A stretch of 32,117 nt of DNA, taken from a virus. Under the pieces are notes generated by a model, which had not been told where the DNA came from, made no database searches, and saw nothing but the letters and a program-made list of their open reading frames with translations. Each line of letters starts with the position of its first letter. Position 1 is the stretch's first letter. This document shows, one piece after another, positions 24,320 to 30,874 of this stretch. The stretch covers positions 1 to 32,117 of the IMG/VR virus record IMGVR_UViG_3300025898_000027, one strand, 5' to 3'. Both the position numbers and the translations under genes were made by a program.

Positions 24320-24598
24320 ATGAGTACTCGAAAGGTAGCGTCAGCTATCAATCAAGCTATCCAAGACGCTGTCGCCATCGGAGCTTCCCAACATCAGATA
24401 GGCATATGGAAGGCCGTCGAGGGGACTGACGCCAACCTCTCTCAGGTCGAGTCGAGGGGCAACCTCTATCGCTATGTCCCCAAAGCCGCTACCGCTACCG
24501 GGCTCACCCTTGGTGATCAGGTGGTCCTAGTCAGTGGACCGGGGATCCCCCTCCACATCGCGTACAAACTCGTTGGCGACATCGCCAACGTCCCGTAA
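24320..24598 (+). CDS. Small tail-associated protein, unknown
   Basis: This 92-residue protein lies two bases after the hub gene. An N-terminal helix (KVASAINQAIQDAVAIGA) leads into a beta part (NLYRYVPKAATATGLTLGDQVVLVSGPGIPLHIAYKLVGDI) that reads like a small OB-type barrel. Similar small proteins follow the hub gene in many actinophages, so it is probably a virion or baseplate part. I see no catalytic motif. Confidence 0.55.
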   Translation: MSTRKVASAINQAIQDAVAIGASQHQIGIWKAVEGTDANLSQVESRGNLYRYVPKAATATGLTLGDQVVLVSGPGIPLHIAYKLVGDIANVP

Positions 24599-24616
24599 CG
24601 TCCACAAGGAGTATAA

Positions 24617-25351
24617 GTGACCACTAATACAACAGTCAATGGATGGCCACTTCCCTCCATGACGGATCAGCCGGTTATCACGTCGGCTGTCAACAGTCCA
24701 TTGGTACTAGTCGACCGTCGGGTTAACCCCGTGTTCGCCACCACCACGGCGAGAGACGTAGCCATTACCGCCCCGGATGAGGGCATGGAGTGCTACGTTA
24801 CCGCCACCAAAGAGAAGTATATCTATAACGGTACCCGGTGGATTGGGGCCGCTTGGCGCACCCATAACATCGAGACTACCCAGGTAATCAACAACACCGT
24901 TACCCCCCAGAACATCACCGAGGGTGCCATCTCTCTGGAGGCTAACTCCGTCTATGAGATCCACTATGAGCTAGAGATCCAGTCCTATAACGGCGCCGGC
25001 TTTAGGTGGCAGTTCAACACTCCCGCTCTTACTACTGGGCATTACCGGATGCATATGTACCAGGAGCAGGTCCTAGAGGCTCAGAACTTCTACTCTGACT
25101 CGTGGGGAGCGGACGCTGTACCGGGTCCGGCCGGTGGGCTGGGCATCGAGCGCGGCTACCCTACGGGGGATGCTGTCGAAAGGTACGTCCTCTTTAAGGG
25201 GACCATTCAGACCGCCGCGAATGCGGGTACGTTGCAGCTCAAGATGGCTCAGCAAACGGCCATCGTTCAGAACCTGAAGATCTTCGGGTTCAGTGAGGGC
25301 TCCGGCAGTAACGCCGGATGCTCTATCTGGCGATCACTCAAGATTAGGTAG
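24617..25351 (+). CDS. Minor tail protein/possible receptor-binding protein
   Basis: The 244-residue protein has an N-terminal region ending in GMECYVTATKEKYIYNGTRWIGAAW near residue 75, the common linker of phage tail tip and fibre proteins. It is followed by a beta-rich C-terminal domain (SLEANSVYEIHYELEIQSYNGAG, WQFNTPALTTGHYRM) resembling a jelly-roll binding head. It is the last structural gene before the holin-like gene, a typical place for an accessory receptor-binding protein. The GTG start follows AAGGAG. Confidence 0.6.
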   Translation: MTTNTTVNGWPLPSMTDQPVITSAVNSPLVLVDRRVNPVFATTTARDVAITAPDEGMECYVTATKEKYIYNGTRWIGAAWRTHNIETTQVINNTVTPQNITEGAISLEANSVYEIHYELEIQSYNGAGFRWQFNTPALTTGHYRMHMYQEQVLEAQNFYSDSWGADAVPGPAGGLGIERGYPTGDAVERYVLFKGTIQTAANAGTLQLKMAQQTAIVQNLKIFGFSEGSGSNAGCSIWRSLKIR

Positions 25352-25361
25352 GTCGAGATGG

Positions 25362-25646
25362 GTGGAAAGCAAATGGATGAAGATAGCCAGAGACTTGGTG
25401 TCTTTGGCGGTCGGAACGTTCGGTCTAGTGTACTCGCAGGTAACCGGTCAGACTTCCGTGGAGTTGGTTGTGGTTTATGCGGCCCTTTTGGGTGTGCCGG
25501 GTGTCCTCAACCTTATGGAAATCAAGGGTCGGTCGGTCGAGTCGAAGGCTCTCGAATCTCAGCAGGAGTCAAAAGCTACCATCGATTCATTGAACGGGCA
25601 ATCATCGCCCTCTCAGCCTCCGGGGTCGCATCGGCGATCGGAGTAA
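25362..25646 (+). CDS. Two-TM membrane protein, holin candidate
   Basis: The 94-residue protein has two hydrophobic segments: about residues 9-26 (RDLVSLAVGTFGLVYSQV) and 33-50 (VELVVVYAALLGVPGVLNL). A charged, polar C-terminal tail (ESQQESKATIDSL) follows. This layout fits class II holins or related phage membrane proteins. GTG25362 or ATG25377 could start it; both keep the first segment. It is last in the late cassette, far from the lysin gene. The second two-TM gene on the other strand is an equal candidate. Confidence 0.6.
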   Translation: MESKWMKIARDLVSLAVGTFGLVYSQVTGQTSVELVVVYAALLGVPGVLNLMEIKGRSVESKALESQQESKATIDSLNGQSSPSQPPGSHRRSE

Positions 25647-25715
25647 TCATCACCAGTCGCCACTAGAGCGACCATTCCAGCACCTACCCTTAGTGATAGA
25701 GGGGTAAAAAGAGGA

Positions 25716-25747
25716 AAGGGGTACCCCAGTAGGGGTACCCCTTTTTT
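25716..25747. terminator. Perfect 12-bp terminator between convergent cassettes
   Basis: Bases 25716-25727 pair perfectly with 25732-25743 around the loop AGTA, and a run of six T follows on the plus strand (25742-25747). Each arm also contains the self-complementary GGGGTACCCC. Read on the minus strand, the hairpin is followed by TTTCCTCTTTTT, so it can end transcripts from both sides. It lies between the last plus gene and the last minus gene. Confidence 0.9.
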
Positions 25748-25752
25748 CGTGC

Positions 25753-26187
25753 TTACAGTTCTAGGACAGCAGCCTGGATGTCCAGGAAGTTGACGTCGAC
25801 CTGATCTCCCGGGCCGACCGCCGTGGAGGCTGCGTACAGTACGTGTTGGAAGGTCCACACCCCATCGAATGGAACGCTGAACTTCGCTAGCTGGATGTCG
25901 CAGTAGTACTTCCGGGTAGCCGGGGGAGCTACGTTCTCTCCCATCGGCCGAGAGATGGCCGGAAGAGCCTTCCCGTTCGGGTCGACAGCCTGAAGGTACC
26001 CCGCTACCATCACGAGATAAGGGGTATGGTTGGCAACCTCCACCTTCGAAGAGATGTCGACATAATCCCCGTGGAGAGCGGGGAGGAGAAGCTGAGCGAC
26101 CACGATCCGGATGGCGGTCGGGGTGTCACCAGCGATCGGAAGGGCGTTCCCGACAACGGTGGTGTTCCGGTACGTAGAGACGGTCAT
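25753..26187 (-). CDS. Unknown beta-rich phage protein
   Basis: This 144-residue protein is the last gene of the minus cassette. It is predicted beta-rich with many short hydrophobic strands (YVDISSKVEVANHTPYLVMV, FDGVWTFQHVLYAAST) and no membrane segment. The repeating pattern resembles a small beta-sandwich such as a decoration or fibre head, which is only a structural guess. The start abuts the previous stop (TAAATG) and the ribosome binding site GAGGGGGAG lies in the end of the upstream gene. Its place next to the terminator could allow higher expression than its neighbours. Confidence 0.6.
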   Translation of the reverse strand: MTVSTYRNTTVVGNALPIAGDTPTAIRIVVAQLLLPALHGDYVDISSKVEVANHTPYLVMVAGYLQAVDPNGKALPAISRPMGENVAPPATRKYYCDIQLAKFSVPFDGVWTFQHVLYAASTAVGPGDQVDVNFLDIQAAVLEL

Positions 26188-26460
26188 TTACTCCCCCTCA
26201 ACCTTGTAACTCGCGTAGCCGCCGCCGTCGCTAACGATCTTCGGGCTCTCCCCGAGACCTGAGTTCGCGAGGGCATAGTAGACCGCGCTAGCGGCCTTTC
26301 GGTAGGGCTTCTTCGTGTTCCCCACTAACTGACCGACGAGAGCTTTCACAAGCTCAGCCTCCGTCTTGTCGAGGGTGAGAGTGACCGTCGTGACCGGTTC
26401 AGTTACCGTAACCTCCTTGGTAACTTCGACGAGTTCGGTTTGGCGGGTCGCTTTAGCCAT
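26188..26460 (-). CDS. Small conserved-type phage protein, unknown
   Basis: The 90-residue protein has a Val/Thr-rich N-terminal part (VEVTKEVTVTEPVTTVTLTLD) and then a helical TEAELVKALVGQLVG followed by RKAASAVYYAL. A short acidic LTLDKTEAELVKAL helix followed by a basic helix resembles small unnamed proteins seen in many actinophages. The start has a good site (GGGAGGG six bases away). No catalytic residues can be named. Confidence 0.6.
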   Translation of the reverse strand: MAKATRQTELVEVTKEVTVTEPVTTVTLTLDKTEAELVKALVGQLVGNTKKPYRKAASAVYYALANSGLGESPKIVSDGGGYASYKVEGE

Positions 26461-26498
26461 TAGAACCCTCCCCGGAGGTTCCTCGGGCGAATCTCCGA

Positions 26499-26855
26499 TT
26501 AGCCATTGTTCCGAAGCTCCTTTGCTCTCTTGTCCAGTAGTTCGAGGGCGGTCGTTTTGTTGAGGGGCGGCTTACCGTTCCTGCCGTCGTTGAGTTGCCA
26601 CACGTCAGTGGATGTGTCAATCCCCAGAGCTTCCGCAGTGATCTTGTCTATGTCATCGATGGCTGACCAGTAGGTCATCCGTTCGTGCAGCGCGGCGTAG
26701 ACGTTCCGCGCGTGCGGCATCCCGAAAGCGATCCGCCCGGCTCCCAGTAGGCAGAACCCATCTTCCGGGCTCCCCGGGTCCTGGGTCTTGTGACCGCACT
26801 TCTCGATCAGGTCCGCCATCGCTTCGACATGCTCAGCGAGCAAGGTGTTATCCAC
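26499..26855 (-). CDS. DUF6197-like protein
   Basis: This 118-residue protein has an N-terminal helix with AEHVEAMADLIEKCG, then FCLLGAGRIAFG and a late VWQLNDGRNGKPPLNKTTALELLDK. The helix, central CLLGA and the WxxND before the last helix are the layout of DUF6197 proteins, which are common in actinobacteria and their phages; their role is unknown. I chose GTG26855, which overlaps the upstream stop as GTGGATAA and has AGGGGA upstream. A longer start 42 bases away would sit deep in the previous gene. Confidence 0.6.
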   Translation of the reverse strand: MDNTLLAEHVEAMADLIEKCGHKTQDPGSPEDGFCLLGAGRIAFGMPHARNVYAALHERMTYWSAIDDIDKITAEALGIDTSTDVWQLNDGRNGKPPLNKTTALELLDKRAKELRNNG

Positions 26856-27120
26856 TGATGGTGTTCCCCTCGGAATCCGTGTGTACCCCGTTGACACCCA
26901 GAGGAACTACCGGCGGAACCTCAGCGGACGAGTGGTAGAGGCCAAGAGCGGCCAACCCAGCCAGTAGGAAGGCGGAGAAGACTCCGGCGGCCTCAGCCAA
27001 GGAAATGTGGTTATCTCCCACGGCAACGGCCAGGACCGGTAGCGCAGCGCCAATCCCCGCGCCGATCCCCTTCGCCCAGTCCGAAGCGGTGTTGTTGAAA
27101 AAATCGAGCTTAACTGACAC
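26848..27120 (-). CDS. Two-TM membrane protein, second holin candidate
   Basis: The 90-residue protein has two hydrophobic segments, about residues 17-35 (KGIGAGIGAALPVLAVAVG) and 43-62 (AGVFSAFLLAGLAALGLY), joined by a short polar turn. The C-terminus is proline-rich and soluble (EVPPVVPLGVNG). This is the usual layout of small phage holins and other membrane proteins. The GTG start at 27120 follows GGAGAAG. Being in the minus cassette, it would be expressed with early genes unless another promoter exists. Confidence 0.6.
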   Translation of the reverse strand: MSVKLDFFNNTASDWAKGIGAGIGAALPVLAVAVGDNHISLAEAAGVFSAFLLAGLAALGLYHSSAEVPPVVPLGVNGVHTDSEGNTISG

Positions 27121-27271
27121 GGAACTTCTCCTTGATTTGTTCGAAGCGGAGCATAGCCCCTTCTACGGTTTCTTTCCCCCACAGTAGGTCATCCGCGAGG
27201 ACGTCCAGGAGTAGGGATAGTTCGTTCTCTCTTGCTGCCTCGAAAGCCTCGGTAGCTTCAGGGGGGGTCAC
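27110..27271 (-). CDS. Small helical protein, 53 residues
   Basis: A 53-codon gene fills the stretch between its neighbours. The start GTG overlaps the upstream stop as GTGA, and its end overlaps the start of the next gene by 11 bases. The sequence is almost entirely amphipathic helix (EAFEAARENELSLLLDVLAD, then TVEGAMLRFEQIKEKF) with many acidic residues. The ribosome binding site of the membrane protein gene lies in its last codons. The tight overlaps at both ends make it a credible gene. Function is unknown. Confidence 0.7.
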   Translation of the reverse strand: MTPPEATEAFEAARENELSLLLDVLADDLLWGKETVEGAMLRFEQIKEKFRVS

Positions 27272-27639
27272 TGCCCGACCACCGTGTAGTAGCCGCGCGG
27301 GATGGAGACGTTCTCCAGAACGGAGACGGCCAGGGTCCAGATCTTCGGACCATCGATGAAGTAGAGACAGTACGCGATGTTGTCACGAATCTTGACGACC
27401 TCTAGGTAGGACTCGCCGGCCGGACCGTAGCCACCCGACCCCCTGAGAACCATCCCGACCTCCACCTTGATGGGTTCGAGGATGGCATGCTTCGCGAACC
27501 ACTCCAAGGACACCACGGCGTATCCTTTGTACGTCCCGCTGTACTGGGATACCACTTGGTCTTCCACGAAACCTCGGATGACGTACGACGCGGCTCCGTC
27601 CTTAACGCCCCACTTCAGGCCGATCTTTGGTTCAGTCAC
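27268..27639 (-). CDS. Unknown phage protein
   Basis: This 123-residue protein is beta-rich (VIRGFVEDQVVSQYSGTYKG, VEVGMVLRGSGGYGPAGESYLEVV) with a short helix EWFAKHAILEP. The Gly-rich middle and alternating hydrophobic residues suggest a small barrel. The GTG start lies inside the end of the upstream zinc-finger gene (eight-base overlap), and the stop overlaps the next start as GTGA. I recognise no family. Confidence 0.55.
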   Translation of the reverse strand: MTEPKIGLKWGVKDGAASYVIRGFVEDQVVSQYSGTYKGYAVVSLEWFAKHAILEPIKVEVGMVLRGSGGYGPAGESYLEVVKIRDNIAYCLYFIDGPKIWTLAVSVLENVSIPRGYYTVVGQ

Positions 27640-27895
27640 GTCGACTCCCTTGGTCTACCTTGACGACTAGTTGATAGTCCGCACACCGATAGCACCAATG
27701 GGGCTCATCGATCTGTGGTGGAGGAAAGCTAAAGAGGTTCTGATGACCGCACACAAAGTGTGTCTTAAAAATCATCTTTGGGTACATCAGCCGATCCGGG
27801 ATATCGGCTACGTTAACCGGCTCAGTGTTGAGCAGTCCCGCTGCCCGCCTCGCCCGGTACCTCTGCATCTTCTGTGCTCCCGTGAGTGCTCCCAC
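27632..27895 (-). CDS. Zinc-binding phage protein
   Basis: The 87-residue protein starts with ALTGAQKMQRYRARRAAGL, a basic helix resembling the N-terminus of many small DNA-binding proteins, and ends with FVCGHQNLFSFPPPQ followed by HWCYRCADYQLV. The second part fits a zinc ribbon (CGH, then HWCxRC) of the kind that recurs in actinophages. The GTG start lies 74 bases inside the upstream gene, an unusually long overlap, but the starting motif and the zinc ligands speak for this frame. It may bind DNA; the target is unknown. Confidence 0.62.
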   Translation of the reverse strand: MGALTGAQKMQRYRARRAAGLLNTEPVNVADIPDRLMYPKMIFKTHFVCGHQNLFSFPPPQIDEPHWCYRCADYQLVVKVDQGSRRD

Positions 27896-28049
27896 GAATG
27901 AACTCCCCTAGTAGGTCGTACGCCGCTAAGAGCACCCTATCAGAGTCCGACCCGTAAGCCTCCCGCCGGGTGCGGAAGGACTCAGGGATGGGATGTGCGT
28001 CATACCAAGCCGCTACCTCTTCTTCCGAGGGCAATCGGGGTGACCCCAT
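27822..28049 (-). CDS. Small acidic phage protein, unknown
   Basis: This 75-residue protein contains LPSEEEVAAWYDAHPIPESFRTRREAYG and then SDRVLLAAYDLLGEFIRG, which read as two amphipathic helices. Its last 25 residues (polar, Gly/Ser/Thr-rich) come from the region shared with the next gene, and the overlap there is 74 bases. I chose ATG28049, preceded by GGGGGCGAAG. A GTG at 28106 would lie deep in the upstream zinc-finger gene. No known family. The C-terminal part could be disordered. Confidence 0.5.
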   Translation of the reverse strand: MGSPRLPSEEEVAAWYDAHPIPESFRTRREAYGSDSDRVLLAAYDLLGEFIRGSTHGSTEDAEVPGEAGSGTAQH

Positions 28050-28162
28050 CCTGTCTTCGCCCCCAAGTACTTGATCTGTTGCCCCGGACCGAAATGGTTG
28101 GTACACCGCTTACACCAACCGTTCGTCTTTGCTGTCACAAGGGTACCAATTGCTATCATCAT
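28013..28162 (-). CDS. Small zinc-finger protein, 49 residues
   Basis: A 49-codon gene begins with ATG overlapping the upstream stop as ATGA, with GGAGG nine bases before it. The residues TNGWCKRCTNHFGPGQQIKY and then GWGHPDCPRKKR give a CxxC and an HxxC pair around a Gly-rich middle, a compact zinc-binding unit. The C-terminus PRKKR is basic and could contact nucleic acid. Its end overlaps the next gene by 37 bases. The reading frame, coupling and Cys/His pattern together make it a real gene. Confidence 0.75.
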   Translation of the reverse strand: MMIAIGTLVTAKTNGWCKRCTNHFGPGQQIKYLGAKTGWGHPDCPRKKR

Positions 28163-28746
28163 TCGGAGTACCCTCCATGGATAGTTGAGTTCGCGTTAGC
28201 GTTACTGATAACCCTACGGGCCCCCGGACCCTGGTGATCTACCCGAGGACGGTACATATTGAGGAGGTCAGTCATCCTGACGATCGCCCGATACAGTCGG
28301 TCTTGCGCCCTCTCGTCTTCCGGAAAGACGCCTAGAGCGTATCTCTCATAGATGTGTCTCTTGAAGGCTGGACCTAGGTGGTCGTATGCATACTTCAGAT
28401 CAGAGTCACCCACCCAGTTATCGGTAAGCTTCGCTGGATCAGCCGGTGGTAGCTGATCCTCCTCGTGAGAGAAGATAAGATCAAGCTTCTTCATTACATC
28501 AGCCGTCCGATAGGCTGACTCCGGGGTCACATAGGTACCCGCCTTCTTGTACCCCCAAGCTAGCTTCTTAGCTTCCGCTCTCAGGTCCTTCTCTGCGTAC
28601 GGGTGGTTGACGTCAGCTCCACGTTCGTACGCAAACAGGAATAGATCCTGAGCGAGGTCTTCCTCCTCGACCTCCGGGAAGTCTCGGGCTACGTATTGAG
28701 CTACCCGCTCAACTAGGGGAGCCCACGTCTCATGGAAGGCGCTCAC
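28159..28746 (-). CDS. Sigma-factor-like phage protein
   Basis: The 195-residue protein begins with APLVERVAQYVARDFPEVEEEDLAQDLFLFAYERG, which resembles sigma-70 region 2 helices. Later parts are GTYVTPESAYRTADVMKKLDLIF and a C-terminal RAIVRMTDLLNMYRP followed by GARRVISNANANS. Related unnamed proteins sit in the early arm of many actinophages and are sometimes called sigma-like or DNA-binding. If it is a true sigma or helix-turn-helix regulator it could direct transcription of the late genes; this is inference. The start overlaps the upstream stop as GTGA. Confidence 0.6.
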   Translation of the reverse strand: MSAFHETWAPLVERVAQYVARDFPEVEEEDLAQDLFLFAYERGADVNHPYAEKDLRAEAKKLAWGYKKAGTYVTPESAYRTADVMKKLDLIFSHEEDQLPPADPAKLTDNWVGDSDLKYAYDHLGPAFKRHIYERYALGVFPEDERAQDRLYRAIVRMTDLLNMYRPRVDHQGPGARRVISNANANSTIHGGYSE

Positions 28747-28919
28747 TGTTCCACCACTCGGGTGGCCTCGATGTCCACCGTCCAGAGGACGCCATCTTCT
28801 AGGTAGAACTCCTCCGCCACGGCCGTTGCATCCTCTTCGTCGTAGGCGGTTACGAACACCTCGAACTCGCGGACCTCTAGGACCGTGACCAGGTACCCTT
28901 TCTCTTCCTGCTCATCCAC
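28743..28919 (-). CDS. Small acidic protein, unknown
   Basis: The 58-residue protein is mixed alpha/beta, with EEKGYLVTVLEVREFEVFVTAYDEEDATAVAEEFYLEDG reading strand-turn-strand-helix, and strongly acidic. The DEEDATAVAEEF helix after a strand resembles small domains that follow a YxxxAxxxAE pattern in phage early proteins. I chose GTG28919, which overlaps the upstream stop as GTGGATGA; TTG28937 is a longer alternative. Function cannot be inferred. Confidence 0.55.
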   Translation of the reverse strand: MDEQEEKGYLVTVLEVREFEVFVTAYDEEDATAVAEEFYLEDGVLWTVDIEATRVVEQ

Positions 28920-29202
28920 GGAGACGAACACCCACAATCATCGCTACTGCCATAGCGGCAGTCTGGATAAGTTCATCGACTAGGTTGTCGATATCACCCT
29001 CATCATGAGTAAGGGCTCTCGCCACCTCTCCGAACTCTTCCGCGAGGATGACGAACGAGTCATTGAGGGGTTTCACTGGGTTCATCGGAGTTTGTTCGAA
29101 GCCGTGCTTCTTGACCGCCGAGAACAACTCTTCACCCACCTCAGCTAGAGCGTCACTGATCTGGTCTAGGACGGGACCAGGGTTGTTAAATATTTCGGAC
29201 AC
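28912..29202 (-). CDS. MazG-like nucleotide pyrophosphohydrolase
   Basis: This 96-residue helical protein has the sequence AEEFGEVARALTH and, one turn later, IDNLVDELIQTAAMAVAMI. The EExxE and ExxD spacing matches the metal site of MazG-like pyrophosphohydrolases, which split nucleoside triphosphates or related signalling nucleotides. Phage MazG proteins have been linked to nucleotide pool control. I chose GTG29202 because GAGGGAG lies five bases before it. The longer open frame back to 29400 overlaps the exonuclease gene and lacks any related sequence. It overlaps the upstream stop by 17 bases. Confidence 0.72.
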   Translation of the reverse strand: MSEIFNNPGPVLDQISDALAEVGEELFSAVKKHGFEQTPMNPVKPLNDSFVILAEEFGEVARALTHDEGDIDNLVDELIQTAAMAVAMIVGVRLRG

Positions 29203-29911
29203 TGACTCCCTCGATTCTACGTGTGTCTTTGGACCAGCCTCCACAGGCTGAGCATCGATAGGTTTGAAACTTACCAACCGCCGTATAGGAGTGCCCCCGC
29301 TTTTGGAGTACTCCGTTACCACAACGAGTACATTCGGTTCCTGAGTAGAGGGTTCGGTTGGGGTAATCGGAGATCCAGGGGAGTACCTTGTCGTGAACAC
29401 CTTCCAAGATGGTGACGTCTCGTCGACAGTACTTCTCCATGTCCCGGCGGGCCTTAGAGTCTCCCGCGATAACCTTTACCCACAACTCGTGACCCTCGTG
29501 ACCGAGCTTCTCTCCTGCCCCCAAACGCTTAGCTACGTAAGCTAGCTTATTCGAGGGGAACCGAAACTTAGCTTTGACGGTTTTGTATATGTCGATGGAC
29601 TTATAGGGTGCTGGGGGCCCATACCCCTCTAGGAGAAAATCCTTGTTTAGGGTGGGTAGGTCAAACCGATCACCGTTGTAGGTGACTACGGCGTCGCTCT
29701 CATCCATGAGTTCATGAATGACTCCCAGGTAGGAGTCACGGTCGAGCCAATGGCTCCCAAAGAAACCCTTCTTGTCTCCGAGCCATTTAGCAGCCCAACA
29801 CAGGGTGTAGCTGGACTCCCGTAGCTGTGACAGCGAGACGTTCTGTTGCCACAACCCCCACACATCAGCGATATTCGGACTGGTTTCGATGTCCAGTAGA
29901 AGGATCTTCAC
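29186..29911 (-). CDS. DEDDy 3'-5' exonuclease (RNase H-like) with C-terminal zinc ribbon
   Basis: The 241-residue protein has the three exonuclease motifs: LLLDIETSPN at residues 4-13, VTYNGDRFDLPTL near 76-88, and YCRRDVTIL near 167, with Tyr four residues before the Asp (DEDDy type). From about residue 195, CTRCGNG and later YRCSACGGW make a zinc ribbon, which could bind DNA or a partner. It should trim DNA or RNA 3' ends in replication or repair. GTG29911 overlaps the upstream stop as GTGA. It lies in the replication arm near the primase. The zinc-ribbon ending resembles that of YprB/RNase_H_2-like exonucleases in actinophages. Confidence 0.8.
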   Translation of the reverse strand: MKILLLDIETSPNIADVWGLWQQNVSLSQLRESSYTLCWAAKWLGDKKGFFGSHWLDRDSYLGVIHELMDESDAVVTYNGDRFDLPTLNKDFLLEGYGPPAPYKSIDIYKTVKAKFRFPSNKLAYVAKRLGAGEKLGHEGHELWVKVIAGDSKARRDMEKYCRRDVTILEGVHDKVLPWISDYPNRTLYSGTECTRCGNGVLQKRGHSYTAVGKFQTYRCSACGGWSKDTRRIEGVSVRNI

Positions 29912-30105
29912 TCGACTACCTCAGCGTCGATGTCAATGAGGTTGACTAACGTCTCGGTGATGACTTCGTCAAGAGCCCTCCACTGGTCGGCCTCGGTCAG
30001 CTCGCCCCACTCTTTATCGGTGTAGCCAAGTTCCTCTAGATCGAACTCTTCCGATCCACAGAATGAGATGTTACTAGGGCTGGTCCACCTTAGTATTACC
30101 TTCAA
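29908..30105 (-). CDS. Small phage protein, unknown (DUF7167-like pattern)
   Basis: This 65-residue protein has KVILRWTSPSNISFCGSEEFDLEELGYTDKEWGELTEADQWRALDEVITETL: a strand, a polar loop with Cys, then an acidic helical part. The pattern strand-loop-acidic helix with a late (D/E)EVxxETL is seen in short unnamed actinophage proteins that may be DUF7167-like. I chose TTG30105 because AAGGTGAG lies five bases before it. Longer starts at 30120 and 30114 are less well placed. It is linked by overlap to both neighbours. Confidence 0.5.
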   Translation of the reverse strand: MKVILRWTSPSNISFCGSEEFDLEELGYTDKEWGELTEADQWRALDEVITETLVNLIDIDAEVVE

Positions 30106-30259
30106 CGATCTCACCTTCAATCATCTCTAGTGGCTCAACGAACCGTAGGGTTACTCCACCGTCGATGATGTTGGTAGAGGTACTGATCTCTGTGTCAGCA
30201 GCGACGGATACGATAGTGACTACCTGTCCGCCGATCTGCTCTGTGTGTAGGAGCTTCAC
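30074..30259 (-). CDS. Small protein, unknown
   Basis: The 61-residue protein is strand-rich, with KLLHTEQIGGQVVTIVSVAAD and GGVTLRFVEPLEMIEGEIVE. The GTG start at 30259 overlaps the upstream stop as GTGA, which decides it over a longer frame that would lie inside the previous gene. It overlaps the following gene by 32 bases. I see no motif and cannot name a function. Confidence 0.5.
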   Translation of the reverse strand: MKLLHTEQIGGQVVTIVSVAADTEISTSTNIIDGGVTLRFVEPLEMIEGEIVEGNTKVDQP

Positions 30260-30609
30260 TCTGACACGAACGCTTCGTAGCCACAAGCCGCATACCCAGC
30301 GATATCCAACCAGCTATCCCGGTTGTCAGGGCCCCATACCAGCCGGCTGAGCTTGAGTGCAATCATCATCATCGCTACGTGGTGAGCCCCAATGACTCCT
30401 ACTTCTTCGTCCTCATCGACTACCCGGAACCCCAGGTCATGGAGGAGGTTAGCGGTACGTTGGAAGTCCTGAGTCGGTGGACCGTACTGGTTGTTGCGCT
30501 CCTGAGTGACCGCCTTGGTGGCGTCCTCCAGCAGCATCTTACGCTGGGAATCCGCAACGGGGGCTAGCTTGGCACCCTCTCCGAAGGTGGAGTAGTCAAT
30601 CTTACTCAT
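30256..30609 (-). CDS. DUF6378-like phage protein
   Basis: This 117-residue protein has RNNQYGPPTQDFQRTANLLHDLGF, then HHVAMMMIALKLSRLVWGP and DSWLDIAGYAACGYEAF. The YGxPxxDF motif, the central helix AxMMIALKLSRL and the final DxWxDxAGYAA are the signature of DUF6378, a group common in phage early regions. It is helical and possibly related in fold to nucleotide pyrophosphohydrolases, which is inference. The ATG at 30609 overlaps the upstream stop by eight bases. Confidence 0.68.
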   Translation of the reverse strand: MSKIDYSTFGEGAKLAPVADSQRKMLLEDATKAVTQERNNQYGPPTQDFQRTANLLHDLGFRVVDEDEEVGVIGAHHVAMMMIALKLSRLVWGPDNRDSWLDIAGYAACGYEAFVSE

Positions 30610-30874
30610 CCTCGGTCTCCTCTTCCGCGTCAACGAAACTAACCCCAAACTCAGCAGCTAGTAGGTCTCCGGTATTCTCGGCTGCTAACACAGCCATCTC
30701 TACGTTGAGAGCAGCGAGCGCATACGCCCTCGACATCTGCTCGCTGTAGAACGCTCCGATGGACTCATAGGCTTTTGCCTGGTCCCGTAAGACGGTACCG
30801 ATACGCTGATTGAACTCGAAAAGCTCCGCCGAACGTCTGTTGATCTCGTCCCGTAGCGGGCTAGGATCTTCCAC
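30602..30874 (-). CDS. Helical coiled-coil phage protein, unknown
   Basis: The 90-residue protein is nearly all helix (SPLRDEINRRSAELFEFNQR, KAYESIGAFYSEQMSRAYAL) and ends in an acidic tail (DAEEETEDE). It may form a coiled coil. The GTG start at 30874 is preceded by GGAG six bases away and lies 14 bases inside the primase TOPRIM gene. A longer frame back to 30916 is possible but lies within the primase. No catalytic residues are visible. Confidence 0.55.
   Translation of the reverse strand: MEDPSPLRDEINRRSAELFEFNQRIGTVLRDQAKAYESIGAFYSEQMSRAYALAALNVEMAVLAAENTGDLLAAEFGVSFVDAEEETEDE

Noticed and set aside
25358-25666. 102-codon frame overlapping the holin-like gene
   Set aside because: It is rich in Gly/Cys without hydrophobic pattern, while the other frame gives two clear membrane segments.
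29203-29400. N-terminal extension of the MazG-like protein
   Set aside because: It lies within the exonuclease coding region, shows no related sequence, and GTG29202 has GAGGGAG at good spacing.
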